DNA of 64,000 bases from Caballeronia sp. GAFFF1 (GTDB taxonomy: Bacteria; Pseudomonadota; Gammaproteobacteria; Burkholderiales; Burkholderiaceae): the NCBI RefSeq assembly GCF_023630705.1, contig NZ_JALQEM010000029.1, positions 1-64,000 on the forward strand, read 5' to 3'. Below are positions 18,426-27,393 of this stretch, piece by piece. Made by a program: the position numbers and the translations under genes. The notes beneath the pieces are model-generated. The model was not told the origin of the DNA and did no database searches. It was given only the letters and a program-made list of their open reading frames with translations. Numbering within the stretch: the stretch's first letter is position 1; each line of letters begins with the position of its first letter.

Positions 18426-18881
18426 TCAGGCGCGCGCGTGGTTTCTGTACGGTGAAAAGCGCCAGTGACCGGCCGGGTCCTTCACGGCAACTGCGCCGTG
18501 CTCGTGCAGCATGTCGCCGATCGCGCCGGGTTTGATATCGTCGGTCATACGGATGACGAGCAGCGTCCGCTCGCGGCAACTGTCGTCGGATGGCCTGGGA
18601 GCCAGCGGCCGCGGCGAGAACGGCTCGCGCGCAGCGAAGCGGTTGTGCGCGCCGACCACGCCCTGATGTTCGCCATGCGCGACGTACTCGGCTTCGTCTT
18701 CTTCGTGCGATGGCATCGCGAGAGCTTCAAGTTGCGTGTCGCCGTGGCCCGCGCGATACAAATGCGCGTCGTCTCGCGACAGTCCCGCCGTTTGCAGCGC
18801 GCGCAGCGCCTCGTGTCCGTCGCGATACGAGTCGAACACGCCTACGATTACCTGATTCGTCTGGTTTGCCGTCTGATGCAT
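18426..18881 (-). CDS. Stress-type hypothetical protein with N-terminal YflT-like region
   Basis: 151 residues. The first ~55 residues (VIVGVFDSYRDGHEALRALQ) resemble the general-stress 17M/YflT motif, a beta-alpha unit found in heat- or stress-induced proteins. The middle is acidic and disordered, and the last part has RTLLVIRMTDDIKPGAIGDM and HWRFSPYR. GGAGG lies 5 bases before the ATG. The similarity is by pattern only. Confidence 0.7.
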   Translation of the reverse strand: MHQTANQTNQVIVGVFDSYRDGHEALRALQTAGLSRDDAHLYRAGHGDTQLEALAMPSHEEDEAEYVAHGEHQGVVGAHNRFAAREPFSPRPLAPRPSDDSCRERTLLVIRMTDDIKPGAIGDMLHEHGAVAVKDPAGHWRFSPYRNHARA

Positions 18882-19033
18882 CGTCGCCCTCCGTCGGCCC
18901 GCGCAAGCACAGGCCGCCTGTTCGCGCCGTTGTCGCGGGCGGGCGTCGCTGACCGATGATCGAACGACGGCGCCTGGCGATACGTGCGCGTGTGTTGATC
19001 GTAATACGAATGGAGCAACGGCCGTTCCCGCAC
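18848..19033 (-). CDS. Possible small coupled ORF upstream of the YflT-like gene
   Basis: A GTG at 19033 with AAGGA in front opens a 61-codon frame (MRERPLLHSYYDQHTRTYRQ). It overlaps the next gene's start by 34 bases, a layout compatible with translational coupling. The C-terminal third is Arg-rich and could be overrun. Weak call based on the ribosome site and overlap only. Confidence 0.25.
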   Translation of the reverse strand: MRERPLLHSYYDQHTRTYRQAPSFDHRSATPARDNGANRRPVLARADGGRRCIRRQTRRIR

Positions 19034-19159
19034 GGGTGTTCCTTGGTCGCCGCTGAACTGGCGGTTTGCCGGGTTGCGACCCCTTCGTGGATCGCCTAAA
19101 GTGTCTACCTTCTTTCAGACTCCGCGTGCCGCCAGCGGCGCGCTCTTCGCGAGGCCCGA

Positions 19160-19546
19160 ATGACGGCGAAAGCGTGCGCGTGGATCTTCGTGCTGGGAGC
19201 TGCGGGCGCGGGTCCGGCGTGGGCGGCGCAGTGTTACGCCGACGGCGATATCGTCACGCTCGAAGGCACGGTGACGCGTCAGGCCACGCATCAGGCCGAC
19301 CCGGCAGCGAAGCCTGCGTGGGTGCTGTCACTGGCAAGCCCGGTGTGCGTCGTCAATGCGGGCAGCGGGCAGGGCGGACGGCAGCAGTCGAATGTGTCGG
19401 CAGTGCAGATCATCGACGCCGAGCCCGGCGAGAACGCGCGCGTTCAACTCACGGGCAAGCTGGTCACCGGCAACGTGAGCGCGTACTACGCGGTGCCGAC
19501 GGCAATCTGGGTGCTCAAACAGCGCGTGCTATCGGGACAGCAGTAA
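19160..19546 (+). CDS. Exported DUF4431-like protein
   Basis: 128 residues. A signal peptide ends near GPAWAAQ (residues 1-22). The mature part contains YADGDIVTLEGTVTRQ, PAWVLSLASPVCVV and VQIIDAEPGENARVQLTGKL, a small beta-rich OB-like pattern seen in DUF4431 proteins of enterics and Burkholderia. GAGGC precedes ATG 19160. It is periplasmic and of unknown role. Confidence 0.7.
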   Translation: MTAKACAWIFVLGAAGAGPAWAAQCYADGDIVTLEGTVTRQATHQADPAAKPAWVLSLASPVCVVNAGSGQGGRQQSNVSAVQIIDAEPGENARVQLTGKLVTGNVSAYYAVPTAIWVLKQRVLSGQQ

Positions 19547-19555
19547 TCGTGGCCG

Positions 19556-19723
19556 TCAAGCGGCTTTTGCGCGGGCCCGGCAGTACTGCGCGACGACCCA
19601 TTGCAGCGGGCGTTCGTCGAGCTTGCGCTCTTCGGCGAATCTCATGATGGCGTCGAGTTGCTGGCCGCTACAACGAAAGGCCTCGCGGCGCGGTACGGAA
19701 TGTTTGTTGATGTGCTTGGTCAT
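19556..19723 (-). CDS. Small basic hypothetical protein (55 residues)
   Basis: ATG 19723 has AAGGGA at good spacing. The product MTKHINKHSVPRREAFRCSG... ends in a short helical region (LDAIMRFAEERKLDERPLQW, then VVAQYC). It is convergent with the DUF4431 gene, with a 9-base gap. It looks like a conserved lineage-specific protein; no domain recognised. An upstream ATG at 19750 lacks the Shine-Dalgarno. Confidence 0.6.
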   Translation of the reverse strand: MTKHINKHSVPRREAFRCSGQQLDAIMRFAEERKLDERPLQWVVAQYCRARAKAA

Positions 19724-20232
19724 GGCAATCCCTTTTTGCTTGGTTCTCAACGGACCTTGGGACCTTCCCCGGAGGGCAGGCTGGCCGAACGGTGACCCGT
19801 CCGTGCGCCTGCTGCTTTCGTCATTAGGCCGGATCGCGGCGATCCTGACCGGCTGCTAGCGCACATTGTCACCAGAACACTTGACTTTCCGCAAAGCGTG
19901 GGCCTGAGGCCGCACTTGACGTTGGCGCGCGTGGAATTTTTTAATGCGCTCAGTCGTTTAGCACTTCATCAGGGCGACGAGAGATGCCGTCGCGGGCATG
20001 CGGCGGCCGACTGAGAAGAGCAGGCGCGGGAGACCGGAAGAAGGGAACAAAGGCGCTCGAAGGCGGCGGACATCGCAAGGTGGCCGCCGCCCTGGCGCAT
20101 CTGCCGAGCGCTAGCTGTGGTCATCGCGAGCACTGCTGCATTCGTCGATAGCGCGGTCATGCGGCGGCCGTGGATTGCGCGGGTCGACGCCTCCTCCGAA
20201 GTTCCGCGTCACCGGAAACATAGTGGGGAGAG
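19724..20232. other. Intergenic stretch with no supported gene
   Basis: About 500 bases between the 55-residue gene and the PAS-AraC promoter. Short open frames on both strands lack ribosome sites and have skewed composition. No repeat or hairpin stood out. Confidence 0.5.
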
Positions 20233-20267
20233 CGCCAATATTGGCGTCGTTTTCGCGCCTCTATAAT
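20233..20267 (+). promoter_or_regulatory. Perfect palindrome next to the -10 box of the PAS-AraC gene
   Basis: CGCCAATATTGGCG at 20233-20246 is a perfect 14-bp palindrome. TATAAT at 20262-20267 is a consensus -10; a -35 would fall within the right half of the palindrome (TTGGCG, 15-bp spacing, or TATTGG, 17-bp). A protein bound to the palindrome would occlude the -35 (inference). Confidence 0.5.
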
Positions 20268-20302
20268 CGGCGCCATTCCGACTTGCGCCCCGAAACGCAC
20301 CG

Positions 20303-21130
20303 ATGAGCACGACCGCACCCCTTGCCGGCAGCGCCTCGCCTCGCGCGTTCGAGGACATCGCGTCACCCCGTGCATCCGCCTTGCAGGACATGCTCGCGCA
20401 TTTCGCGCTGCTCGCGCCGGTTTTCGACGCCATGCCTGACATCGTGTTCTTCGTGAAAGACCGCGAAGCGTGTTACGCCATGGTCAACAGCACGCTCGCC
20501 CGGCGCTGCGGTCACAAGGACGACAAGACCGCGCTCATCGGCAAGACCGCCGAAGACGTGTTCCCCCGCCGCTTCGGGCGAATCTACACGGCGCAGGATC
20601 AGGCGATCATCGCGCAGGGCGTGCAACTAATCGATCAGCTGGAACTGCATCTGTACCCCGGACGCGAGCCCGGCTGGTGCATGACCTGCAAGCAGCCGCT
20701 GCACGATGCGGAGGGGCGTATCGTCGGGCTGGCCGGCATTTCGCGTGACTTGCAGGCGGCCGAAAGCACACACCCGGCGTATAGCCGGCTCGCGGCCGTC
20801 GTGCAGCACATTCAGGAAAATTACGTGCAGCCGCTCAACATGCGGGACCTCGCCAGAATGGCCGACATGTCCATCGCGCAACTCGAACGGTACTTTCACA
20901 AGGTCTTCCATCTGACACCGCGGCAGGTGCTGCTCAAGACGCGGCTCGATGCCGCCACCGCGCTGCTGGTGACGCACGACAAAGTGACCGACGTCGCCGC
21001 GTTGTGCGGCTACACGGATCACAGCGCCTTCACGCGCCAGTTCAAGGCGACCGTCGGCATCACGCCGACGGAATACCGGGCTTTGGTGCAGGGAAGCGCG
21101 CCGCGCGTCGAGCAGTATGCAAATGTCTGA
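20303..21130 (+). CDS. PAS-domain AraC-family transcriptional regulator
   Basis: 275 residues. A PAS domain covers about 38-150 (VFDAMPDIVFFVKDREACYA, GLAGISRDLQ), followed by a two-HTH AraC domain at about 165-265 (NMRDLARMADMSIAQLERYF, FHLTPRQVLL, VAALCGYTDHSAFTRQFKA, GITPTEYR). The family couples ligand or redox sensing in PAS to DNA binding. The target is unknown; it may be autoregulated through the adjacent palindrome. No neighbouring operon suggests a substrate. Confidence 0.9.
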   Translation: MSTTAPLAGSASPRAFEDIASPRASALQDMLAHFALLAPVFDAMPDIVFFVKDREACYAMVNSTLARRCGHKDDKTALIGKTAEDVFPRRFGRIYTAQDQAIIAQGVQLIDQLELHLYPGREPGWCMTCKQPLHDAEGRIVGLAGISRDLQAAESTHPAYSRLAAVVQHIQENYVQPLNMRDLARMADMSIAQLERYFHKVFHLTPRQVLLKTRLDAATALLVTHDKVTDVAALCGYTDHSAFTRQFKATVGITPTEYRALVQGSAPRVEQYANV

Positions 21131-21494
21131 CGGTAGAACGGGCGCGGCGCGCGCCGGAATTACCGGCGGATGTGCCGTAACGGTGCAGGCGCATACGTCC
21201 GAAATGCGCGCGATGCGCCGCTCCACGGGGATAAAACGCACGTCGGTCCGTTTTTTGCTCGATAGGAATTGCCGAGGCACGGCGGCCGGGCAGCATTTCA
21301 CGCCGGCGGGTGCCCGGACACCGCGAGACGTTCAGCACCGGCGCACGCGCGGCGAAAAATACGGTGCGTCCGGAATTCCCGCCGCGTTTTTCTGTCAATC
21401 GCCACGCAAGCGCGCGACGGTCGGCAGAGGGAAGCAAAGCGGCGAGCCGTGGAGACCGTGCGCGAGAATTCCGTTTTAGGCAGTTGAAAAGAAC
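21131..21494. other. Intergenic stretch with no supported gene
   Basis: 364 bases between the AraC regulator and the receiver protein. It carries no ribosome site with a plausible frame; presumably it holds the promoter of the receiver gene. Confidence 0.45.
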
Positions 21495-21908
21495 ATGATG
21501 AACGAAGTGGCAAGACTGGGGCATGCGCGGATCGTACTCATCGAAGACGATCCCGAAAGCAGGGAATCACTGCAGATGTTGCTGGAAGAAGAGGGCGCGC
21601 AAGTCGTCGCCGTGGCCGACGCCGAAGACGGCGCGGAAACCGCGACCCGCGTGCTGCCCGATGCGGTGATCTGCGATCTCGACCTTCCTGGAATGGACGG
21701 TTTCTATCTCATTCAACGTTTGCGCGACCACGAAATACGCGGGAATCTGCCGCCTTCGGTCGCCATCGCGCTTACCGGGCACGACGGCGACGAGTACCGA
21801 TTACGCAGCATCGGCGAGGGCTTTCAGCATTTCATGACCAAGCCCGCGCACCCGGACGAACTCGTCACGCTGATTCAAGACGCGCTCAACGCGCGTGTCG
21901 TGACCTGA
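21495..21908 (+). CDS. Single-domain response regulator (receiver only)
   Basis: 137 residues consisting of one receiver domain: acidic pair LIEDDPESRESL, phospho-acceptor Asp in CDLDLPGMDG, Thr in ALTGHDGDE and Lys in FMTKPAHPDEL. There is no output domain, so it probably acts through protein-protein contacts or as a phosphate sink. Two consecutive ATGs (21495, 21498) are possible starts. No kinase is adjacent; the kinases at 5924 and 24667 are the nearest candidates. Confidence 0.88.
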   Translation: MMNEVARLGHARIVLIEDDPESRESLQMLLEEEGAQVVAVADAEDGAETATRVLPDAVICDLDLPGMDGFYLIQRLRDHEIRGNLPPSVAIALTGHDGDEYRLRSIGEGFQHFMTKPAHPDELVTLIQDALNARVVT

Positions 21909-21957
21909 GACAGGAAGCGCCGCGCGCGGCACGGCGCGGCGCTCGCCTTGCAGGACG

Positions 21958-22128
21958 CTAAGAACGGTCGCGGTTGCGCGCCCGCGTTGCGCCCGTGATG
22001 ACGGCGATTCCCAGCAGAATGACGGCCACGATGGCGATGGTATGTTGCGCCACGTGCATGGCGACGAGCGCCCACGACACGCCGCCGATCAGAATGAGCC
22101 AGCCCACGAGATAGATGATCAGGGTCAT
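21958..22128 (-). CDS. Small two-helix membrane protein (56 residues)
   Basis: ATG 22128 is preceded by AAAAGGAG. The product MTLIIYLVGWLILIGGVSWA has a second hydrophobic helix (TIAIVAVILLGIAVI) and a basic C-terminal tail (TRARNRDRS), so it is an inner-membrane hairpin with the tail probably cytoplasmic. No homologue family recognised. Convergent with the receiver gene. Confidence 0.75.
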   Translation of the reverse strand: MTLIIYLVGWLILIGGVSWALVAMHVAQHTIAIVAVILLGIAVITGATRARNRDRS

Positions 22129-22232
22129 CGGGTTCTCCTTTTACTTGTCGGAATAGTCAGGATAGGCACAATGCGCTGCCGCGCGCCATCCTTCGCCTGC
22201 AAGAGTCGTACCGTCCGGCACAACGAGAAGAC

Positions 22233-22904
22233 ATGCTCACCGTCCATCACCTCAACAACTCCCGCTCGCAACGCGTGCTGTGGATGCTCGAAGAACTCGC
22301 CGTCCCCTACGAGATCGAGCGCTACGAGCGCGATCCGCAGACGATGCTCGCGCCGCCCGAACTGCGCGCCGTGCATCCGCTCGGCAAGTCGCCCGTCGTC
22401 ACGGATGGCGCGCTCGTCGTCGCGGAGTCCGGTGCGATCATCGAATATCTGGTGGACCGCTACGGCGAAGGACGATTCGCGCCGCCGCACGGGGCGTCGC
22501 CTGAGCGCGTACGCTACAACTACTGGATGCATTACGCGGAAGGCTCGGCCATGCCGCCTCTCCTGCTCAAGCTCGTGGCGTCGCGAATCGCAAAGGCGAA
22601 GATGCCGTTCTTCGCGAGGCCTATTGCGCGGCGCATCGGCGAGACGTTGCAGCGCGGTTTTATCGATCCGCAACTGAAGCTGCATTTCGGCTATATCGAA
22701 AGCGAACTCGCGAAGTCGGCCTGGTTCGCGGGCGATACCTTCAGCGCCGCCGATGTTCAAATGAGCTTTCCGCTCGAAGCCGGCAGCCAGCGCGCGGGCG
22801 CGAAGGATTGCCCGCATATCCGCGCGTTTCTGGAACGCATTCACGCGCGGCCGGCTTATCGGCGCGCATTGGAGCGCGGCGGCCGCTACGACTACGCGGG
22901 CTAG
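22233..22904 (+). CDS. Glutathione S-transferase
   Basis: 223 residues. The thioredoxin-like N-terminal domain starts MLTVHHLNNSRSQRVLWMLE, with the Ser-Arg-Ser catalytic region and the cis-Pro/ES glutathione site (KSPVVTDG, VVAESGAIIEYL). The C-terminal helical domain contains WFAGDTFSAADVQMSFPLE. It resembles the bacterial beta/YfcG-like soluble GSTs, a cytoplasmic detoxification or redox enzyme. The next gene starts 105 bases downstream on the same strand. Confidence 0.9.
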   Translation: MLTVHHLNNSRSQRVLWMLEELAVPYEIERYERDPQTMLAPPELRAVHPLGKSPVVTDGALVVAESGAIIEYLVDRYGEGRFAPPHGASPERVRYNYWMHYAEGSAMPPLLLKLVASRIAKAKMPFFARPIARRIGETLQRGFIDPQLKLHFGYIESELAKSAWFAGDTFSAADVQMSFPLEAGSQRAGAKDCPHIRAFLERIHARPAYRRALERGGRYDYAG

Positions 22905-23009
22905 CCGCCCGCGCAGGAAAGCGCCGCGCGTTGCGTACAATGAAGCGCACCAAGCGCCGCTCCCTAGCCGCGCGTTTTGTCGCAAGTCCCTCACGCTCAA
23001 AGGCAACGC

Positions 23010-24647
23010 ATGGCCCGAATCGTTCCCGACGACTGGAAGAACCTCGAAGCGACCGGTGCCGCGGCGCGCGAACTGGAGACGCTCGCGCAACTCGAAAAGC
23101 TGCCCGAGGACTACACGGTCTATCACGGCGTCCACTGGACGCGCATCAACGAAGGCTTCTCGGTTTTCGGCGAGGCGGATTTCGTCGTGGTCGCGCCGTC
23201 GGGGCGCGTGCTGATGATCGAGATGAAGGCCGGCTTTCTGCGCGAAACGGGCGCAGGGCTCGTCAAGGTCTATCTGCAAAAGGAGCGCAATGTCGCCATC
23301 CAGCTTGCGCGCACGCTGGAAAACCTGCACCGGCGCTTCACGGCGGCGTTCGGCGCGGGGACGTATCGCATCGAGGAACTGCTGTATTGCCCCGACTACA
23401 CCGTGAAAGACGCGGCGATCGCGGGCGTGCCGCCGGGCCGTATCGTCGATGCAGGCCGTAAGGCGCAGCTTGCGCGCGTCGTGCTGGATATCCTGCCGCC
23501 CGACGAGCCGCGCTTCGAAGCGGCCGCGCGCATTCACCACTTTCTCGCCGATGAACTCTCGCTCACGCCGGACACCAACGCGCTCGTCGGGGCGGCGAAC
23601 ACGCTCGTCACGCGGCTGTCGGGCGGACTGGCGACGTGGGCGCGCCGCCTCGAATTCGAGCCGTTCCGTCTGCGCGTGATCGCGACGGCGGGCGCGGGCA
23701 AGACGCAGCTCGCCGTGCGCGTGATGCGCGACGCGCTGGCCGCCGGCAAGAGCGTGCTCTATGTGTGCTTCAACCGGCCGCTCGCGGACCATATTCGCGC
23801 CATCGCGCCGAAAGACGCGAAGATCGCGAACTATCACCAGTTGAGCGCAGCGGTGGCGCGCGATGCGGGCAGTCCGCCGGATTTCAGCCAGCCCAACGTC
23901 TTCGTGACGCTCGAAGAACGCTTCGCCGCTGTGCCCGTGCCGGAGCACTGGAAGACGGACGTGCTGATCGTCGACGAGGGCCAGGATTTTCAGGCCGCGT
24001 GGGTCGAGGCGCTCGAACGGCTGCTGAAGCCGGATGCGGCGTGGTGGTGGCTCGAAGATCCGATGCAGAACCTCTATCTGCGCGAGCCGGTGCCGCTGCC
24101 CGGCTGGACCATTCTGCGCGAGACCACAAACTATCGCAGTCCGCGCGACTTGCTCGGCTTTATCCGCAAGGTCGTCGGGCCGGATGTGCGGCTCGATGCA
24201 GGCAGTCCGTTCGACGGCTCGGACGTCACCGTTTCCACCTACGAGGACGGCCATCCGGACGAAGTCATCGAAGCCACGAAGCGCGCCATCACGCATGCGC
24301 TCTCGCTCGGCTTTCGCAAGCAAGACATCGCGGTGCTGTCGTTTCGCGGGCGCGAGGGTTCGGCGCTCACGGCCGTCGATCATCTCGGGCCGCACCGGCT
24401 GCGCGCGTTCACCGGAACGTACGATCTCTTCGGCAATCCCGAATATCGCGAGGGCGACGTACTGCTCGAGTCGATCTATCGCTTCAAGGGACAATCCGCG
24501 CCGTGCGTGATCCTGACCGAAGTCGACTTCGACACGCTCGACGACCAGGCCGCGCGCAAAGTGTTCGTCGGCGCGACGCGGGCGACGATGAAGCTCATCG
24601 TGGTCGCCTCCGAACGCGCGACGCACGCGATGGAAGCGTTGCGCTAG
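23010..24647 (+). CDS. NERD nuclease-related domain fused to SF1 (UvrD/Rep-like) helicase
   Basis: 545 residues. The N-terminal NERD-like region shows D57 and E71-x-K73 (GEADFVVV, LMIEMKAG), a PD-(D/E)XK-type active-site pattern. The helicase part has Walker A with K231 (ATAGAGKTQL), Walker B VLIVDEGQDF, a later YRFKGQSAPCVILTEVD motif and the C-terminal VFVGATRA motif VI. It is shorter than UvrD, lacking large 1B/2B insertions. It probably acts on damaged or foreign DNA (inference). ATG 23010 is preferred over an in-frame ATG at 22977 because AAAGG precedes it. The hybrid kinase starts 19 bases later. Confidence 0.87.
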   Translation: MARIVPDDWKNLEATGAAARELETLAQLEKLPEDYTVYHGVHWTRINEGFSVFGEADFVVVAPSGRVLMIEMKAGFLRETGAGLVKVYLQKERNVAIQLARTLENLHRRFTAAFGAGTYRIEELLYCPDYTVKDAAIAGVPPGRIVDAGRKAQLARVVLDILPPDEPRFEAAARIHHFLADELSLTPDTNALVGAANTLVTRLSGGLATWARRLEFEPFRLRVIATAGAGKTQLAVRVMRDALAAGKSVLYVCFNRPLADHIRAIAPKDAKIANYHQLSAAVARDAGSPPDFSQPNVFVTLEERFAAVPVPEHWKTDVLIVDEGQDFQAAWVEALERLLKPDAAWWWLEDPMQNLYLREPVPLPGWTILRETTNYRSPRDLLGFIRKVVGPDVRLDAGSPFDGSDVTVSTYEDGHPDEVIEATKRAITHALSLGFRKQDIAVLSFRGREGSALTAVDHLGPHRLRAFTGTYDLFGNPEYREGDVLLESIYRFKGQSAPCVILTEVDFDTLDDQAARKVFVGATRATMKLIVVASERATHAMEALR

Positions 24648-24666
24648 GCCGCGCCGCAGTCGTCTC

Positions 24667-26487
24667 ATGCCATTCACGCAGAACCGGCGTCCGTGGCTGC
24701 GCCGCCTCTGGTATGCGGCGCTGATCGCGCTGGCGGTCGCGCCGCCGCTCGGCGCGGTCGGCTACATGCTGTACTCCGGCCTGCTCGCCCGGCAGCCGCA
24801 CGGCATGGTCGTGCCCTACGAAGGCTTGTACTGGGACGCCGCGCAGTTCCAGATTGCCTACGAGCGATTCGAGAGCCAGGTGCTGCTGTTTCGCAGCGGC
24901 ATCGAGGAAGATGCCGGCGCTGTCCGCGATTCGTATGCGCGCTTGCGGGCGCGGCTCGATATCGTCTCCGATGCCACGCGCACGCCCGAAGGCCACGACG
25001 CCATGCACAACCGTCAGCAGGAAATCTTGCGCCAGCTGCATACGGCGCTCGATTCCATCGAAGGCGACGTGAGTCGGCTGACGGTCAGGCAGAGCCGCGC
25101 GCTGCGGGTGATCGGCGTGCTGCGGCAAAACGCGCCCGCCGTCGCGGAACTGGCGACCGGCAGGCGGCTGATGGACGCCGCCGAGCGCGAAAGCATCGTG
25201 CGCGACTTCGAGGCGAAGCGCCGCTATCTGCTTTATGGCGGCATTTTGCTCGGCTTGCTATCGGCGGCGGCGACATCGCTGCTTCTGCTCAATGGCTACC
25301 GGCGCGCGCGCCTGATCGAGCAGCAACGCGCCGCGCTTTCAGCCGAGCATCAGGCGACCCGGGCGGCGCGCGAAACGGCTGTCGCGAAAGACACGTTCCT
25401 CGGCATGATCAGCCACGAGTTGCGCACGCCGCTGCACGCGATCGTCTCCTCCATCGAACTGCTCGGGCTGAACCTGCGAGGCGAGGCGGATCGCAAGATC
25501 ATTCAGCGGCTGGAAACCGGCGCGCGTCATCTCGAAGCGCAGATGCGTGACCTGACCGACTACGCGCGCCTCGGCGCCGGCAAGCTCGAACTGCGCCTCG
25601 CCGCGTTCGATCCCGCCGAACTGCTCGATTCCATCGTCGATGCGAATCTGCCCGCCGCGTCCGCGAAGGGCCTGGAGTTGCGCGGCGAATACAGCGGCGA
25701 GCGCGGGCTGCTCGAATCGGACCCGCATCGCGTGCGCCAGATCGTCACGAATCTCGTCACCAACGCGATCAAATACACGGACGCCGGGTCCATCGACGTG
25801 CGCTTCGTGCGCGACAAGGCGCGTCTCGACATCTCCGTGACCGACACGGGGCCTGGCATCGCGCGGGAGCAACTGCCGCTCATCTTCCAGGAATTCACGC
25901 AGCTCGATTCGTCGAGCACGCGGCGTTTCGACGGCGCGGGCATGGGGCTCGCGGTCGTGCGAGGCTTGGTCGATCTGCTCGGCGGCACCGTCGACGTGTC
26001 GAGCGAAGTCGGTCAGGGCGCGGCGTTTCGCGTGAGCCTGCCCGCGGTGTCCGTCGACGAGATGCCCGAGCGCCGCGACGACGAAGCCGAAGCCTCCGGC
26101 TTGCGCAAGTCGCGCGTGCTGGTGATAGACGACCACGAGTCGATCCGCGATTCGCTGATCGAGATGCTGACGCTCCTGGGTTATTGGGCCGTGGGCATGC
26201 CGGACGTCGACAGCGCGCTCGCGTGGCTGCGCGCTAACGACGCCGACGTGATCCTGCTCGACCTGCACATGCCCGGCAAGGACGGCTACTCGTTCGCCAA
26301 CGAATACCGCTCGCGGATCGCGCCGGGCGCGAGCGTGCCGATCATCGCGGTGAGCGCGTATGTGCCCGAACTCGTCGATCCGACCGCGACGGTGCTCTTC
26401 TTCGACTATCTGCTGAAGCCGGTGCGCTTCGAGGTGCTGAAGGCGGCCGTGCATCGCGCGGCGACGGCGCGGCGGCGCGCTGCTTGA
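24667..26487 (+). CDS. Membrane hybrid histidine kinase with C-terminal receiver
   Basis: 606 residues. TM1 at ~15-38, a periplasmic helical sensor at ~40-185, and TM2 at ~187-209. HisKA with H250 (MISHELRTPLHAIV), an ATPase domain (NLVTNAIKYTDAG, DTGPGIA, GAGMGLAVV), then a receiver with the DD pair in VLVIDDHES and D532 (LLDLHMPGKDG). The receiver may be an internal phosphate relay; there is no HPt domain. It begins 19 bases after the NERD-helicase, so the two are probably co-transcribed. Its stop is 3 bases from the convergent BetR-type regulator's stop, the likely partner. Confidence 0.92.
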   Translation: MPFTQNRRPWLRRLWYAALIALAVAPPLGAVGYMLYSGLLARQPHGMVVPYEGLYWDAAQFQIAYERFESQVLLFRSGIEEDAGAVRDSYARLRARLDIVSDATRTPEGHDAMHNRQQEILRQLHTALDSIEGDVSRLTVRQSRALRVIGVLRQNAPAVAELATGRRLMDAAERESIVRDFEAKRRYLLYGGILLGLLSAAATSLLLLNGYRRARLIEQQRAALSAEHQATRAARETAVAKDTFLGMISHELRTPLHAIVSSIELLGLNLRGEADRKIIQRLETGARHLEAQMRDLTDYARLGAGKLELRLAAFDPAELLDSIVDANLPAASAKGLELRGEYSGERGLLESDPHRVRQIVTNLVTNAIKYTDAGSIDVRFVRDKARLDISVTDTGPGIAREQLPLIFQEFTQLDSSSTRRFDGAGMGLAVVRGLVDLLGGTVDVSSEVGQGAAFRVSLPAVSVDEMPERRDDEAEASGLRKSRVLVIDDHESIRDSLIEMLTLLGYWAVGMPDVDSALAWLRANDADVILLDLHMPGKDGYSFANEYRSRIAPGASVPIIAVSAYVPELVDPTATVLFFDYLLKPVRFEVLKAAVHRAATARRRAA

Positions 26488-26490
26488 GGC

Positions 26491-27345
26491 TCAGTTCCGC
26501 AACAGCCGCTTCGACAGGTCGGCGACCAGAATGCCGAGCCGCGCCGGCTTCTCGAAGCACGCGACGTTGTAATCGCGAATGATCTGGCTGATTTCCGATT
26601 CGCTCGCCTTGCCGGTCGTGAGCTCGCCGGTGAGCACGAAGATCGGCGCGTCGGGATTGTCGGACTCGCGCACCGCCTGTATCGCGCCCGCCGACGTGTG
26701 CGCGCCGAACAGCCAGTCGATCACCACGGCGTCGAAGACTTGCGACTGGAGCGCTTCCAAGAAGGCGTCGAGGCCGTAAAAGGCCATCGCGGTGAAGCCG
26801 GTCATCTCCAGATAGTCGTGCAGATTGTCGGCCGACGCGTGATCGTCGTCGACGACCGCGATCACGGGCTTTTCGGTATCCGCGCGGCGCGGCTGTATCT
26901 CGATTTTGTGGACGTCGCTGGCTTGCTGCAACAGCACGCCCTCGTGACGCGTGACGATCCACCGGCCGTTCACTTTCTGCGCAATGAAATCGGGCCGGCT
27001 GCCCGCGTCCAGTGCATCGCCGATCCACGCGGTGCATGGGATCTCGACCGAGCCGAGCTTCAGCACGGCGTCGTGGGCGGTGCCTTCGGTTTCGTCGGGA
27101 CGCGTATCGATGCTGTCGAAAAGCTGGAGCGCGGGCTCGTCGAAGGCGTCGGCGACGCGGCGAATCTGCGCGAGCGTCCACGGGCTATTGCCGCGCAGCT
27201 TGCGATGCCCTTGCGAAAAGCTGAGATCGAGAATGCGGCACAGTTCGGCCGTCTGCTGACGCTTGCCGATGCCGTGACGGCTCATCAGTTCGCGCACGCG
27301 CTCGGCGACGGCGAGCGATTCCAGTGAAGAGGTTTCAGAGACCAT
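26491..27345 (-). CDS. BetR-type HTH regulator with C-terminal receiver domain
   Basis: 284 residues. Residues 1-75 match the BetR domain style (MVSETSSLESLAVAERVREL, GIGKRQQTAELCRILDLSFS), an N-terminal HTH. A middle ~75 residues of unknown fold follow (LKLGSVEIPCTAWIGDAL), then a receiver from ~160 with DDD 166-168, phospho-acceptor D210 (AVVIDWLFG), Thr in FVLTGELTTGK, and Lys in CFEKPARLG. The order HTH-receiver is the reverse of normal response regulators. ATG 27345 is preferred to 27450 because the family starts there. It is encoded tail-to-tail with the hybrid kinase. Confidence 0.85.
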   Translation of the reverse strand: MVSETSSLESLAVAERVRELMSRHGIGKRQQTAELCRILDLSFSQGHRKLRGNSPWTLAQIRRVADAFDEPALQLFDSIDTRPDETEGTAHDAVLKLGSVEIPCTAWIGDALDAGSRPDFIAQKVNGRWIVTRHEGVLLQQASDVHKIEIQPRRADTEKPVIAVVDDDHASADNLHDYLEMTGFTAMAFYGLDAFLEALQSQVFDAVVIDWLFGAHTSAGAIQAVRESDNPDAPIFVLTGELTTGKASESEISQIIRDYNVACFEKPARLGILVADLSKRLLRN

Positions 27346-27393
27346 GCTGCCAGGCGGATGCGGGAAATAGCTGCGAATGCGCAGCGAACCGCC

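Noticed and set aside
22125..24677. 850-codon open frame on the minus strand
   Set aside because: It runs antisense to the GST and NERD-helicase genes, is Arg/His-rich, and lacks a ribosome site. GC-rich third positions keep the opposite frame open.
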